Shown here: positions 37,366-45,656 of the stretch, piece by piece | Layout: each line of letters starts with the position of its first letter | How positions within the stretch are numbered: position 1 is the stretch's first letter | Source: Actinomycetales bacterium UBA1416 | GTDB lineage: Bacteria > Actinomycetota > Actinomycetes > Actinomycetales > Actinomycetaceae | DNA: 64,000 nucleotides | Direction of reading: 5' to 3' | Assembly: GCA_002304945.1 (NCBI GenBank) | Contig: DBPQ01000106.1 | Location: 22,364-86,363 of the forward strand | Program-made: the position numbers and the translations under genes | The notes under the pieces: generated by a model | What the model was told of the DNA's origin: nothing | The model's input: the letters and a program-made list of their open reading frames with translations, nothing else | Database searches by the model: none

Positions 37366-38372
37366 GGCGCCCCGACCACGCCGACCTCGACCCGCTCACC
37401 GACGCCCGCGTCGACGACGACGTTGATGCCGGCGGGGATGGCACCGTCGAGCGCTTCGAGGAGGGCGGCGGGGTCCGGCAGGTCTTCGGGGACCTCTACA
37501 CCGAGGACCGCGGTGCCGGAGGTGATCGTCACGTCGACCAGCCTCCCACCCGGCGCCGATGCGAGCCACTCCTCCGCGACCTGGGTCACGCGCCGGGTCC
37601 AGAGGGCGACGGCGAGGTTCGCGGCCGTGTTGGACAGCAGTGGCACGAGCACCAGGACGAGGACCGCCGCGACCGCGGAGTTCGCGCGCCTGCGGTTGAA
37701 GCCGCGGGCCAGGGCGGCCTCTCGGGCGTAGCCGTAGGCGGTGAACACCAGCGTGCCCGCCAGCACCAGGGCGACCATGTTCGAGAGGAAGAGGAGGAAG
37801 GCCCCGAGGGCGAGGATCGGTTGGCCGTTCCCGAGGCAGATGCCCACCACCCCCAGGGGCGGAACGAGCGAGATTGCGATGGCGACGCCCGGCAGCACGT
37901 CGCTGACGTCGCGGCGGGCCAGCCCGACCGCCCCGGCGAGTCCGGTGGCCACGGCCGCCACCATGTCGAGGATCCCGGGAGAGGTGCGGGCGGCCACCTG
38001 CGAGTTGGAGACCGAGCCGATGGTGTCGGGCAGCGGCCACGACGCCAGCGCGCCGAGCGTGATCACCGTGGCCACCCCGGCCAGCACCCAGCCGAGCGAT
38101 CGGACCACCTGGCTCGCGTCGCCGCGCACGATCCCGAGCGCGATCCCCATGATGGGCACGGAGAGGGGCGCGATGATCATGGCCCCGATGACGGTGGCCG
38201 TCGAGTCGCCCAGGACGCCCGCGACCGCGATGACGGCGGACAGCACCAGCATCGTCCAGAAGCCGGACAACGTGGCATGGCGGTCACCGTGGTCGAGGTC
38301 GAGCCGGGCGGTGAGGTCGTCGAGGTCCCGCCGCTGCCCGGCCGGCAGGATCGTCTCCCACCCGCCGGTCAT
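37362..38372 (-). CDS. DUF389-family membrane protein
   Basis: A 336-residue protein with about eight membrane helices, containing the DUF389 hallmark GDSTATVIGAMIIAPLSVPI near residue 55, then a second hydrophobic block with VLPGVAIAISLVPPLGVVGI. The C-terminal 70 residues form a soluble alpha/beta tail (GRLVDVTITSGTAVLGVEVP). The function of the family is unknown. The ATG overlaps the stop of the SLC13 gene and its stop overlaps the GDPD gene, so the three membrane proteins are translationally coupled. Confidence 0.85.
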   Translation of the reverse strand: MTGGWETILPAGQRRDLDDLTARLDLDHGDRHATLSGFWTMLVLSAVIAVAGVLGDSTATVIGAMIIAPLSVPIMGIALGIVRGDASQVVRSLGWVLAGVATVITLGALASWPLPDTIGSVSNSQVAARTSPGILDMVAAVATGLAGAVGLARRDVSDVLPGVAIAISLVPPLGVVGICLGNGQPILALGAFLLFLSNMVALVLAGTLVFTAYGYAREAALARGFNRRRANSAVAAVLVLVLVPLLSNTAANLAVALWTRRVTQVAEEWLASAPGGRLVDVTITSGTAVLGVEVPEDLPDPAALLEALDGAIPAGINVVVDAGVGERVEVGVVGAP

Positions 38373-40171
38373 GGCGTGAAGGGCCAGGCGAGCGGGATCA
38401 CCACGAGGGCGATGACGAGCCAGGTGGCCAGGAGGGGGAGCCCGAATCTCCAGTAGTCCCCGAAGCGATAGCCGGCCGGACCCATCACCATCATGTTCGC
38501 GGGGGTGGCGATCGGGGTCAGGAAGGACGAGGATCCGGCGACGGCCACGAACATCAGCACGGGGGCGGGGGAGATACCCGTCTCCAGGGCGGCGGCCACC
38601 GCGATCGGCACCACGATGAGCACGGTGGCGGTGTTCGAGATGATCTGCCCGAGGGAGGCGGTCAGCAGGAAGAGCGCGATGATCAGCAGATACGGCGAAC
38701 TGGTGCCCACCGCCGCGAGCAGCGCCCCGGCGATGAGATCGGCGGCACCGGAGGACGAGATCGCGGTCGACAGCGGGATGAGGCCTCCCAGGAGGACGAT
38801 GGTCTGCCAGGACACGGCCCGGTAGGCCTGCTGCGGGCTGACCACCCGGAACGCCACCATGGCACCGGCGGCCGCGAGGCCGGCGACCGCCGGGGGGACG
38901 GCGCCGGTGGCCAGCAGCACCACCATCGCCCCGAGGATCACCACCGCCTCGACGGCGCGCGCACCGAAGGGCACAGCCTGGCGGCGCACGCGATCGGGGG
39001 AGTCCGTCACGAGCACGTCGCGATCGTCGACGAGGGTGTCGATGATGGCCCACGGGCCGTGCAGCAGCAGGGAGTCCCCCTCCGTCAGGACGGTCTCCCG
39101 TGAGCCACGGTCCCTGCCCATGTGGCCGACGGCGAGGATCACGATCTCGCCGAGGCGCACCATGCCGGGGAACACCCGCTCACCGACCAGGGGGGAGCGT
39201 GGCGGGACGACCACCTCGACGACCCCCATCTGCTTCGTCACCAGCCCGTCGGCCGTCACGGGGCGCATCCCGACGCCCAGGCCGTGGGACTCGGCGAAGG
39301 CGATGACGTCCCCGGCCGGCCCCGAGATGGCCACGGCGTCACCCGGCGCGAGCACGTGGTCACTGCCGGCAACCGAACCGGACCTGGATTGGAGACCGAG
39401 CACGGTGAGGGACGGCGGTGAGACCGCCAGGGAACCGACGGTCGTTCCCACGACCGGCGAGTCGGCCCGGACTCGCAGCCGGTAGAAGCCGTCCTGGAGG
39501 GCGTAGTGTCCGGCGAGCGTCCTCGCGTGCCTGCTCAGGTCGGACAGCGCGGAACCCGGTGCCCGCCTCGGGAGCAGGCGAGGTCCGGCGAGGACGGCGA
39601 GCAGGATGGTGGCGGCGAGGAGCGGGACGCCGAGGATGGCGAACTCGAAGAAGCCGAAGGGTTCCCCGCCCGCCCCCGCCAGGGCGTCGCTCACGATCAC
39701 GTTCACCGGGCTGCCCGAGAGCGCGAGCAGGGAGCCGGCGTGCGCGGCGAAGGCGAGCGGCATCAGCATCTGGGAGGGGTGGTGATCGTGGCGGAGCGCG
39801 ACGATCACCACCATCGGGAGCAGGGCGGCCACGGAACCATTCGGGCTCACCACCGCGGTCAGGACCCCTGCGAGCACCATGAACGCGACGAGGAGGCGAC
39901 GCCGGCCGGTGCCCGCACGGTCCGTGATCGCCTGGCCAGCCCAGGTGGTGACCCCGGTGGCGTCCAGGCCCTCGCTGACCACGAACAGAGAGGCCACGAA
40001 GATGACCACGGGGTCGCCGAACCCTGCGAGCGCCTGTTCCACCGGGAGCACTCCCGTGAGGTACAGCGTGAGCGCGGTGCCGACGGCCACGACCCCCACC
40101 GGGAGTCGGTTCCACACGAACAGGGCGACGGCTCCGGCCAGGATGAGCAGGCTTGTGACCGCGGGATCCAT
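38369..40171 (-). CDS. SLC13-family permease with two RCK-C (TrkA-C) domains
   Basis: A 600-residue transporter of the divalent-anion:sodium symporter group. Two hydrophobic blocks flank a central soluble part (about residues 200-390) made of two TrkA-C domains (YRLRVRADSPVVGTTVGSLA and VEVVVPPRSPLVGERVFPG). The conserved loops are HAGSLLALSGSPVNVIVSDA in the first half and SSFLTPIATPANMMVMGPAG in the second. Family members carry sulfate, phosphate or dicarboxylates; which one is unknown. Ribosome site TGAGGAC. Nine bases follow the SHOCT gene. Confidence 0.88.
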   Translation of the reverse strand: MDPAVTSLLILAGAVALFVWNRLPVGVVAVGTALTLYLTGVLPVEQALAGFGDPVVIFVASLFVVSEGLDATGVTTWAGQAITDRAGTGRRRLLVAFMVLAGVLTAVVSPNGSVAALLPMVVIVALRHDHHPSQMLMPLAFAAHAGSLLALSGSPVNVIVSDALAGAGGEPFGFFEFAILGVPLLAATILLAVLAGPRLLPRRAPGSALSDLSRHARTLAGHYALQDGFYRLRVRADSPVVGTTVGSLAVSPPSLTVLGLQSRSGSVAGSDHVLAPGDAVAISGPAGDVIAFAESHGLGVGMRPVTADGLVTKQMGVVEVVVPPRSPLVGERVFPGMVRLGEIVILAVGHMGRDRGSRETVLTEGDSLLLHGPWAIIDTLVDDRDVLVTDSPDRVRRQAVPFGARAVEAVVILGAMVVLLATGAVPPAVAGLAAAGAMVAFRVVSPQQAYRAVSWQTIVLLGGLIPLSTAISSSGAADLIAGALLAAVGTSSPYLLIIALFLLTASLGQIISNTATVLIVVPIAVAAALETGISPAPVLMFVAVAGSSSFLTPIATPANMMVMGPAGYRFGDYWRFGLPLLATWLVIALVVIPLAWPFTP

Positions 40172-40180
40172 GCGGAGTCC

Positions 40181-40489
40181 TCAGATGCCCTGGAGGATTC
40201 GTGCCTTCTGAACCTCGAACTCGATCTCGGTGAGCACGCCGGCCGCCTTCAGTTCACCGAGCTGCTTGAGCTGCTCGATCATGGTGGCGGTGTCAGGCGG
40301 TGCGGGGGCCGCCACCGGGGGCAGTGGGGCGGGCGCGGGTGTGGCGACAGGCACCGGAACGGGGGCCGGCGCCGGCGCCGCATGCTGGGCGGCCCACTTC
40401 CCCTGCTGCCTGGCGGCCGCCCTGCCGTGGGCGCGGGTGGCGGTGGACGTGATGACCGCGGTGCGCGCGGCCGTCCTCAGGAGGCTCAT
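40181..40489 (-). CDS. Small SHOCT-domain protein
   Basis: A 102-residue protein: a basic N-terminal helix (RTAARTAVITSTATRAHGRA), a Pro/Ala/Val-rich low-complexity linker (about residues 39-66), and a C-terminal SHOCT motif, IEQLKQLGELKAAGVLTEIE with FEVQKARIL. SHOCT motifs assemble proteins, often at membranes or with stress proteins. Ribosome site GGAGAGAGAAG. Fourth gene of the putative stress operon. Confidence 0.82.
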   Translation of the reverse strand: MSLLRTAARTAVITSTATRAHGRAAARQQGKWAAQHAAPAPAPVPVPVATPAPAPLPPVAAPAPPDTATMIEQLKQLGELKAAGVLTEIEFEVQKARILQGI

Positions 40490-40510
40490 TCTTCTCTCTC
40501 TCCAAACTCG

Positions 40511-40930
40511 TCAGTCGTCGTCCCCGAGGACTGCGATGAGGTCCAGGGGGTCCACATGGGCCGAGGTGACGATCCGGGCGCCGCCGGCCTCGATCGCGTC
40601 GGCCAACGGCATGATCCACACGTGCTCGAACAGGAGCACTCCGGCGAGGCTCCCGGGCTCGACGACCTCGCCGACGAAGGCGACGTCGTCGGGATCCAGG
40701 AGTCCGGAGGAGGCGCCCTCGAGGAACGCGAGTTCCGATCCGGCCACCGCATCGGCGAGGTCGACGAGGGCGACGCCACCCTCGGCGTCGCGGCGCACGA
40801 ACTCGAGGTCGAGGACATGGATGATGTCCCGCTCCACGAGGTCGAGGAGGGTGGCGAATCCCTCCGGCCGCAGTTCACCGCGGGGGAACTCGATGACGAG
40901 CACGTCCACGGGTCCGAGCCTGTCGGTCAT
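40511..40930 (-). CDS. DUF6325-type protein
   Basis: A 139-residue soluble acidic protein. It begins LGPVDVLVIEFPRGELRPEG and continues LLDLVERDIIHVLDLEFVRR, then a helix-rich part and LLFEHVWIMPLADAIEAGGA. The pattern corresponds to the small actinobacterial proteins that accompany SHOCT and DUF1269 genes (DUF6325). No enzymatic motif. Strong ribosome site GAGGAG one base after the META gene stop region. Its constant company suggests a partner role with the SHOCT protein, which is inference. Confidence 0.72.
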   Translation of the reverse strand: MTDRLGPVDVLVIEFPRGELRPEGFATLLDLVERDIIHVLDLEFVRRDAEGGVALVDLADAVAGSELAFLEGASSGLLDPDDVAFVGEVVEPGSLAGVLLFEHVWIMPLADAIEAGGARIVTSAHVDPLDLIAVLGDDD

Positions 40931-40931
40931 G

Positions 40932-41327
40932 TCACTCCTCCTCTGTCAGGGTGAGGCCCGTCGCGTCACCGATGGTCAGGGTGGTGCCGTCGACCGAGAG
41001 GGTGGGGGAGGACGTGAGGAGGGCCGTGAGCCACTCGTCCTGTGCCATGAGGGCGTCGTCGCAGGCCATGAGCGTCGAGGCGAGCTGCTCGGCCTCGAGG
41101 GTGCCGCCGTCCCACTGCGCCTCGCCGAAGATCGTGTTGCAGCCCGCGTTCGCGGAGACCTGACCGTCCTCGAACGCGAGCGTGATGGCACTGCCCTCGA
41201 CGAGGTCGTGTCCCCGCACCTCGGTCGCGGTGAAGGTGCGCCCCTCGAGGTCGGCCGACCCGCCCGCACATCCCGTCAGGGCGAGGGAGAGGACGGCGAT
41301 GGCCGCGGGCGCCCGGAGGGAGCTCAT
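40932..41327 (-). CDS. META (HslJ-like) domain lipoprotein
   Basis: A 131-residue secreted lipoprotein. The signal peptide APAAIAVLSLALTGC ends in a lipobox (LTGC), so Cys22 should be lipidated. The META domain follows, with the typical ITLAFEDGQVSANAGCNTIF, STLMACDDALMAQDEWLTAL and LSVDGTTLTIGDATG. Relatives include HslJ, a heat-inducible outer-membrane lipoprotein. ATG overlaps the DUF1269 stop (ATGA). Confidence 0.85.
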   Translation of the reverse strand: MSSLRAPAAIAVLSLALTGCAGGSADLEGRTFTATEVRGHDLVEGSAITLAFEDGQVSANAGCNTIFGEAQWDGGTLEAEQLASTLMACDDALMAQDEWLTALLTSSPTLSVDGTTLTIGDATGLTLTEEE

Positions 41328-41815
41328 GCCTCGGGGGAGGAGAGGTCGGCGGCGAGCTCCTGCTCGTCCGCCTCGGACAGCGAGGTCTGGAGGACCGTTC
41401 CACCGAACGGTGCGAGCGCGGCGGCGAACTTGTCCTCGGTGATCTTGCGGGCCATGACGACCACGGCCGCCTTCCCGGGCTCCAACATGGCCTGCACCCG
41501 GTCGCGGAAGGCACGGTCGATCCCCGACTTGGACAGCCGTCCGCTGACGGCACCCATGAGGCCGCCCATCGCGAACCCGAACACGGGAACGAGGAACAAC
41601 AGGCCGAACAGCATGCCCCACAGCGCGCCGGAAGCAGCCGACGCGCCGACGATACGTCCGGGCGTGTCCACGTGCTGCTTGCCGTCGTCGCTCACCTTCA
41701 CGACGGCGAGGCCGCTCAGGTCGACGACGAAGTCACGCTGGAGCTCCAGGACCCTCTCGTAGGCGCGGGTTGCGGAGTCGTGGTCCTCGTACCCCAGGAT
41801 GATCAGTTCTGACAT
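41324..41815 (-). CDS. DUF1269-type membrane stress protein
   Basis: A 163-residue protein with a soluble N-terminal part (ELIILGYEDHDSATRAYERV, LSGLAVVKVSDDG), a glycine-rich hydrophobic pair of helices (GALWGMLFGLLFLVPVFGFA, GGLMGAVSGRL) and a C-terminal helix pair ending in an acidic tail. This is the DUF1269 pattern, found in general-stress gene groups. First gene of the seven-gene operon running to 35608. The ATG at 41815 is preferred; the in-frame GTG at 41872 would overlap the proposed -10. Confidence 0.8.
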   Translation of the reverse strand: MSELIILGYEDHDSATRAYERVLELQRDFVVDLSGLAVVKVSDDGKQHVDTPGRIVGASAASGALWGMLFGLLFLVPVFGFAMGGLMGAVSGRLSKSGIDRAFRDRVQAMLEPGKAAVVVMARKITEDKFAAALAPFGGTVLQTSLSEADEQELAADLSSPEA

Positions 41816-41870
41816 GTCGTGCTCCTTCGTCCCTGTGGGACCCCCCGGACGGGCGGTCGGCCGATGACTC

Positions 41871-41876
41871 ACTGTG
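41871..41876 (-). promoter_or_regulatory. -10-like box (CACAGT) for the DUF1269 operon
   Basis: Minus-strand CACAGT ends 37 bp from the palindrome centre at 41908. The match is weak on its own; the equal spacing at all four promoters is the support. Confidence 0.35.
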
Positions 41877-41894
41877 GCTCCTGCCGCCGTGCGG

Positions 41895-41921
41895 GTGGAT
41901 CACCCGCAACGGGTGATCCAC
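41895..41921. promoter_or_regulatory. Operator palindrome, copy 2 (27 bp, perfect)
   Basis: Arms GTGGATCACCCG (41895-41906) and CGGGTGATCCAC (41910-41921) around CAA. The core CACCCGCAACGGGTGAT (41901-41917) is identical to the reverse of the site at 35138-35154. A third half-site CGGGTG (41892-41897) precedes it in 9-bp phase. It lies between the divergent DUF1269 operon and the regulator operon. Confidence 0.78.
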
Positions 41922-41938
41922 GCTCCGGATCGCTCAGT

Positions 41939-41944
41939 GACGAT
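41939..41944 (+). promoter_or_regulatory. -10 box (GACGAT) for the regulator operon
   Basis: GACGAT ends 36 bp from the palindrome centre and 26 bases before the ATG at 41971. No good -35 is visible. Confidence 0.45.
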
Positions 41945-41970
41945 GACAGTCCCCGACGAACGGCCACACC

Positions 41971-42504
41971 ATGGCACACCCCGCTCCACACGCGACCCTG
42001 GAGGTGCGGATCTGCGCACGGGGAACGCTGCCGGAATCCGCTCGCCGCGAGCTCGCCGGCTTCGACGAGTGGTGCGACAACAGCCACGTGGTGCTCCGCG
42101 GCGAGGTGGCGGACCTGCCCGCCATCGTCGGGGTGCTGGAGCTCCTCCGCCGGGCGGGTCTCCACATCCGGGACGTCGAACTGGTGCCACTCGGAGGATC
42201 ACCGGCGTCCGGGACGTCCAGCGCAGTCGCGCGCATCGCATTCCTCGGGAACGTCTCCGAACTGCTCACCCTCGTCATCGACGGCGCCCGCATCGCGGAG
42301 ACGCCTGCGACCACCACCGTGGAGGTGGCCCTCCCCGACGACACGGATGCGCTGTTCGAGCTTCTCGCACACGTCGAGCGCCTCGCACTCGACATCGTGG
42401 AACTCCACGTCCGGCCTGAACGGGGTTCGAGGAACGGCCGGGGAGGGCCTACACTGGAGGAGGTCAGGGAGCACGTCAGTGAGGCTCCCCGCTCTCCCGG
42501 GTGA
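41971..42504 (+). CDS. Unrecognised protein with two ACT-like repeats, upstream of the regulator
   Basis: A 177-residue soluble protein I cannot assign. It seems to hold two copies of one alpha/beta unit: the first ends ADLPAIVGVLELLRRAGLHI RDVELVPLG (residues about 47-75), the second DTDALFELLAHVERLALDIV ELHVRP (about 116-141); each has a helix followed by a strand with the same spacing, as in ACT or ferredoxin-like domains. Such pairs often bind small ligands. It is six bases upstream of the MalT-like regulator, so it may supply or sense its signal. The promoter is at the palindrome. Confidence 0.65.
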   Translation: MAHPAPHATLEVRICARGTLPESARRELAGFDEWCDNSHVVLRGEVADLPAIVGVLELLRRAGLHIRDVELVPLGGSPASGTSSAVARIAFLGNVSELLTLVIDGARIAETPATTTVEVALPDDTDALFELLAHVERLALDIVELHVRPERGSRNGRGGPTLEEVREHVSEAPRSPG

Positions 42505-42510
42505 GGCTGC

Positions 42511-45186
42511 GTGGACAGGTCCAGCAGGGTCTCGTCGCTCTTCGACGCACGGCTCCGTGTCCCGCGACCCCCGGCCAGCCACGTTCAGAGGCGCCGGATC
42601 ACCGACCTGATCGACCATCGGACCACCGCGGCGCAGGTGACACTCGTGACCGGCGGCGCCGGCTCCGGCAAGACCCTCGCCGTGGCCCAGTGGGCACTCG
42701 GCCGTGAGGAGGCGGAGCGGATCGCCTGGCTCTCGCTCGACCGGAGCCTCACCAATCCGGCGCGGCTCTGGCGTGGCATCGTGCGCGCGGTCCGGGACGC
42801 GAGTGACATCGCAGAGCCACTGGTCGTGCCGGACGTGGTCGACGAGGAATTCGTGGAGTCGTTCGTCGACTGGGTCGCTCCCGCAGAGGTCGTGCTCATC
42901 CTCGACGACCTCCAGGACCTTGACGGATCCGAGGCGTGGGACTCCCTCGACCACCTCCTCAGGCTGATCCCACGCAGGCTGCGGCTCGTCCTCATCGCGC
43001 GGCACGACCCGCCGCTTCTGCTGCACCGGCTCCGCCTCGCCGGTCAGGTGGGCGAGATCCGCGCCTCCGACCTCGCCTTCACACACGAGGAGGTCGGCGA
43101 GCTCCTGAAGGACCGTGGTCTCGACCTCCTGGAGACCCAGGTGGGAGTCCTCCTCGAGATGACCGAGGGGTGGCCGGCGGGGCTCCGGCTCGCGATCATG
43201 AGCCTGGAGTCGGCCCCCGATCCCGTCTCAGCCGTCGCGGAGTTCAGCGGGCACCAGGCGCTCGTGGCCGGTTATCTCGTCGACGAGGTGATCCGCGGCC
43301 TCGGGGAGGTGCGCGCCACGTTCCTGCTCCGTACATGCGTCACGGACCAGGTCTGCGGCCCCCTGGCGCGCGCCCTGACCGCGGACAGGTCCTCGGCGAA
43401 GGTGCTGGAGGAGATGGCCCGGGACAACGCCCTCGTCACCGAGCTGCGCGACAGTGGCTGGTACCGCTACCACCCGCTCATGCGGCAGATGCTGCGGGCG
43501 CGCCTCCATGTGGAGAACCCCGAGCTGGAACGGGAACTCCACCGCACCGCATCCGCCTGGTACGAGAGCCGCGACGAGTGGAGGTCCGCACTGGAGCACG
43601 CGGTGGCCGCGGAGGAGTGGGACCTCGTCGGCCGGCTGACCCTCCGTTCCGCGGCCGTGCTGCTGTTCTCCGCGGACCGATCGGCCCTCGCCGCGCTCTC
43701 CGACCGCGTCCCGCTCTCGGTCGCACACCGCAACCCCGAACTGTTGCTGAGTCTCGCCCTCGCGGCCTTCAGCCGGCGGGAGCACGAGATCGAGACCGCC
43801 CTGGTGGCGAGCGCGAACACGCTCGTCGGCGAGCTGCCGGAGCCCCGGCGTTCCATCGCACAGCTCAACCTCCACGTCCTGGCAGCCATCTCGGCACGGC
43901 GGGCCGGCAACGCCAGCGAGATGGCCGACCACGCCGCCGCGGCTTCCCGGATCGTTGAGGAGCTGAGGCCGGAGGACGCTCCCGGGTGGGTGGCCTACCG
44001 CGGTGCCCCCCAGGCGCTCGCCGCCATCGGTGAGGTCTGGTCCGGGCGTCCCAGCCACGCCGAGGCCCTGCTCCTGGCGGCACTCTCCCAGTCCGACCGG
44101 TCCCGCTTCGAGGGATACGCAGCCGTCTACCACCAGGGACAGTACGCCCTGGCCGAGGTGGTGCTCGGCAGGATCGCCTCCGCGCGCGCGATCGCGCTGC
44201 GCGCCCTCGAGACGGCGGAGCAGATGGGCGCTCGGTTCCGCGTCGAGGCGGGCGCCGCCTGGCTCGCCCTGGCGGCTGCGGAGGTGCAGCGGGGCGATGT
44301 CGCAGCGACCGGCCGCGCCCTGGACTTCTGTGCGCTCGCAACCGACAGCGCCCGAGACCCGTTCGTGGCCGTGGGCCTTGACGTCGTGGCTGTGCGGCGC
44401 GCGCTCCTGCTCGCGGACGTTCCGGCCGCCCGACGCCACCTCGGCGCCATCCAGCGGCGCCTGGTGAGCCATCCCGGGATGCGCCACGTGGCGCGCCTGC
44501 ACCTTGCGTTGTCCGCCGAGACGGACCTCGCCGCCGGTCTCACCCAACGCGCCCGGGCCCTCCTCGCAGCGGTGGATGCCGATGAGCCCCGGGACAGCGA
44601 GCCCGACGACGGCGAGCCCGACGTCCTCGCGGTCCCACGGGCTCGGGTCCTCCTCGCGACCGGTCACCCGGAGGATGTTCGTCCGACCGTCGAACAGATG
44701 CTCGGGGCCGGGGGGACGGTGGGCGGCGAGGCCTGGCTGGTACTCGCGCTGGCCGAGGACCGCCTCCGCCGAGATGCCGCCGCCGGCGAGGCCTTCACGC
44801 ACGCACTCGACCTGGCCGCGGCGGAGGACGCCGTCCTGCCGTTCCTCCGGCCGCGGGACAGGTTGGGCGGGCTGCTGCGCCGGCACCTCGACGTGGTCGG
44901 CACCCACCGTGGGTTAGTGGACCGGATCCTCGCAGTGGGCAGCGACACGGATCCCGGCGGGGATGTCGCACTCGAGCCCCTCACCGACCGTGAGGTGTCG
45001 GTTCTCGTCCACCTGCCGACCATGAGCTCCAACGTCGAGATCGCCGATGCGCTCGGAATCTCGGTGAACACGGTGAAGCAGCACCTGAAGGCCATCAACA
45101 GGAAGCTGGGCGTCTCCAGCCGGCGGGACGCCGTACGGGTGGCCCGGCGGTTCGGCCTGATGCCCGCCGCCGCACCGCCCAACTGA
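42511..45186 (+). CDS. MalT-like LuxR-family ATP-dependent transcription activator
   Basis: An 891-residue STAND-type regulator. An N-terminal NTPase carries the P-loop TGGAGSGKTLAVAQWA (residues 47-62) and Walker B VVLILDDLQDLDG; it is followed by a winged-helix part, a long helical repeat (TPR-like) sensor region from about 350 to 810, and a C-terminal LuxR HTH (LTDREVSVLVHLPTMSSNVE, then IADALGISVNTVKQHLKAIN). Proteins of this layout oligomerise on binding an inducer and ATP and then activate promoters. The GTG start follows GGGTGAGG. It is second in an operon whose promoter bears the palindrome, suggesting autoregulation. Confidence 0.92.
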   Translation: MDRSSRVSSLFDARLRVPRPPASHVQRRRITDLIDHRTTAAQVTLVTGGAGSGKTLAVAQWALGREEAERIAWLSLDRSLTNPARLWRGIVRAVRDASDIAEPLVVPDVVDEEFVESFVDWVAPAEVVLILDDLQDLDGSEAWDSLDHLLRLIPRRLRLVLIARHDPPLLLHRLRLAGQVGEIRASDLAFTHEEVGELLKDRGLDLLETQVGVLLEMTEGWPAGLRLAIMSLESAPDPVSAVAEFSGHQALVAGYLVDEVIRGLGEVRATFLLRTCVTDQVCGPLARALTADRSSAKVLEEMARDNALVTELRDSGWYRYHPLMRQMLRARLHVENPELERELHRTASAWYESRDEWRSALEHAVAAEEWDLVGRLTLRSAAVLLFSADRSALAALSDRVPLSVAHRNPELLLSLALAAFSRREHEIETALVASANTLVGELPEPRRSIAQLNLHVLAAISARRAGNASEMADHAAAASRIVEELRPEDAPGWVAYRGAPQALAAIGEVWSGRPSHAEALLLAALSQSDRSRFEGYAAVYHQGQYALAEVVLGRIASARAIALRALETAEQMGARFRVEAGAAWLALAAAEVQRGDVAATGRALDFCALATDSARDPFVAVGLDVVAVRRALLLADVPAARRHLGAIQRRLVSHPGMRHVARLHLALSAETDLAAGLTQRARALLAAVDADEPRDSEPDDGEPDVLAVPRARVLLATGHPEDVRPTVEQMLGAGGTVGGEAWLVLALAEDRLRRDAAAGEAFTHALDLAAAEDAVLPFLRPRDRLGGLLRRHLDVVGTHRGLVDRILAVGSDTDPGGDVALEPLTDREVSVLVHLPTMSSNVEIADALGISVNTVKQHLKAINRKLGVSSRRDAVRVARRFGLMPAAAPPN

Positions 45187-45222
45187 CCGCTGCTCGTCCC
45201 ATACGAGGAGGATGCTGGTGCC

Positions 45223-45654
45223 ATGAGAGATCGCCCCGCCCTCGTCCTCGGGCTCGTCGCGGCCCTGGTCGCCGTCCTGGCGATCGTGGCCGCCGTGGTG
45301 GCCGGGACCCGGGAACACCCGGCGCTGGACGCCGGCACCCCTGACGGGGTCGTCCAGCTCTACGTGGTAGCCCTCTACGACGGCGACGACGCCACGGCCG
45401 TGCAGCACCTCGACCCGGCGCTCGGTTGCACCGACCCCCTCCCGGAGCGCTACCTGGCCGGGACCGCCCGGATCGGCGTCGCGGCCACGACCGTGACCGG
45501 GGACCGTGCGACCGTCGACCTCCGTATCGAGGAGGGCGCCGGACTCGACACCTGGTCCCACCGGGAGACCTTCACCCTGCGGCGCGACGGCGAGACCTGG
45601 CTGATCACCGGGCACCCCTGGCCCATCTACGAGTGCGAGAGGTGGGTCGACTGA
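45223..45654 (+). CDS. Membrane-anchored extracytoplasmic protein
   Basis: A 143-residue protein with one N-terminal helix (ALVLGLVAALVAVLAIVAAV) after a short positively charged start (MRDRP), so residues from about 32 on lie outside the cell. The outer part (TPDGVVQLYVVALYDGDDAT, then TVTGDRATVDLRIEE and DGETWLITGH) looks like an NTF2/DUF4878-type cone domain, with cysteines at about 68 and 137 that could form a disulfide. Ligand unknown. Lies in the regulator operon; the ribosome site GAGGAGG is 11 bases from the ATG, rather far. Confidence 0.65.
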   Translation: MRDRPALVLGLVAALVAVLAIVAAVVAGTREHPALDAGTPDGVVQLYVVALYDGDDATAVQHLDPALGCTDPLPERYLAGTARIGVAATTVTGDRATVDLRIEEGAGLDTWSHRETFTLRRDGETWLITGHPWPIYECERWVD

Positions 45655-45656
45655 CC

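Noticed and set aside
42492..42507. Further copy of the CACCCG/CGGGTG palindrome before the regulator gene
   Set aside because: CGGGTG occurs in the ribosome-site region but without its partner half-site; it is not a palindrome.
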